NCBI GenBank assembly: GCA_903902945.1
Contig: CAIUWU010000020.1
Coordinates: 1 to 14,650 of the forward strand
Length of the DNA: 14,650 nt
DNA from: an uncultured Pseudomonadota bacterium
GTDB lineage: Bacteria > Pseudomonadota > Gammaproteobacteria > Methylococcales > Methylomonadaceae
Direction of reading: 5' to 3'
Numbering within the stretch: position 1 is the stretch's first letter; each line of letters opens with the position of its first letter. Made by a program: the position numbers and the translations under genes. Below, one piece after another: positions 14,398 through 14,650 of the stretch. The notes beneath the pieces are model-generated. The model was not told where the DNA came from, ran no database searches, and was given only the letters and a program-made list of their open reading frames with translations.

Positions 14398-14650
14398 TTA
14401 TTTTGCCAGCCAGTCCTGTAAGGCTTCAACGATTTCCTGAGCCTGTTTTTCGCTGGAAATATTGAATTTGGATTTTTGCTGGTACTCCCCGTTGCGCTTC
14501 TGATAGCGGCGAATGGTGAATCGATCACCGCTGTATTGTTCTTTAGCGGGTTCCCAGTCCTGATAACGATAAATTACCGTTGCCCAGGCGCCTTTACTCA
14601 AGACTTTTTTATCAAGTTCTTTCACGGTTTCGATGCCGCCGTCTTCATAA
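14398..14650 (-). CDS. Small conserved-looking protein of unknown function, 5' end off the window
   Basis: The frame is open from the right edge to the stop at 14398 and reads YEDGGIETVKELDKKVL at its visible beginning. The in-frame GTG at 14625 is therefore probably internal, and the gene likely starts just beyond the window. The visible 83 residues are charged and soluble, with a strand-rich middle (AWATVIYRYQDW, GDRFTIRRYQKRNGEYQQKSKFNI) followed by a terminal helix (SSEKQAQEIVEALQDWL). The strands-then-helix layout is reminiscent of PC4/YdbC-type single-strand nucleic-acid-binding folds, but this is a shape impression only and no function is assigned. Confidence 0.7.
   Translation of the reverse strand, partial: YEDGGIETVKELDKKVLSKGAWATVIYRYQDWEPAKEQYSGDRFTIRRYQKRNGEYQQKSKFNISSEKQAQEIVEALQDWLAK

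Noticed and set aside
14398..14625. Treating the minus-strand gene at the right edge as complete with a GTG start at 14625
   Set aside because: The frame stays open to the window edge with protein-like sequence (YEDGGIET), so the gene is more likely cut by the edge.

Overview
The window looks like chromosomal DNA of a gammaproteobacterium of moderate GC content. It shows a FeoABC operon with the small third gene feoC, a DmsE/MtrB-type porin-cytochrome pair, and a long single-chain pyruvate:ferredoxin (flavodoxin) oxidoreductase. This mix fits metabolically flexible, microaerophilic Gammaproteobacteria such as Methylococcales methanotrophs. That placement is inference, because no methane-oxidation or phylogenetic marker gene lies in the window. 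No rRNA, tRNA, insertion sequence, CRISPR array or prophage was seen.

Left part (1-3861, + strand): the 3' end of a DmsE/MtrA-family multiheme cytochrome (7 CXXCH motifs visible) is followed 21 nt later by its MtrB/PioB-family outer-membrane barrel partner. Together they would carry electrons across the outer membrane. After a structured intergenic region of about 190 bp comes an OmpR/PhoB-type regulator whose receiver domain has lost the phosphoacceptor aspartate.

Middle part (3872-8995, - strand): a probable operon reads leftwards: a HIT-family protein, then nifJ (PFOR, 1213 aa, all catalytic and cluster residues present), then a dihydroorotate-dehydrogenase-like flavoprotein. The flavoprotein start overlaps the nifJ stop by 8 bp and it lacks the usual active-site cysteine. 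The operon converges on the regulator with only 10 nt between stop codons.

Right part (9081-14371, + strand): an unrecognised histidine-rich polytopic membrane protein is divergent from the HIT gene, with candidate promoters that share a -10 region. Next come a lipoprotein with an alpha/beta-hydrolase-like Ser/Asp/His arrangement, then feoA-feoB-feoC with 4-bp ATGA overlaps and a Fur-box-like site at the predicted transcription start. A convergent small gene on the - strand runs off the right edge.

Read together, the genes touch low-potential electron metabolism (pyruvate oxidation), export of electrons to extracellular acceptors such as Fe(III), and uptake of Fe(II). A functional link is plausible but not shown by the sequence. 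The most unusual items are the pseudo-receiver regulator with inverted repeats around its start site, the cysteine-less DHOD-like partner of PFOR, and the uncharacterised His-rich membrane protein.
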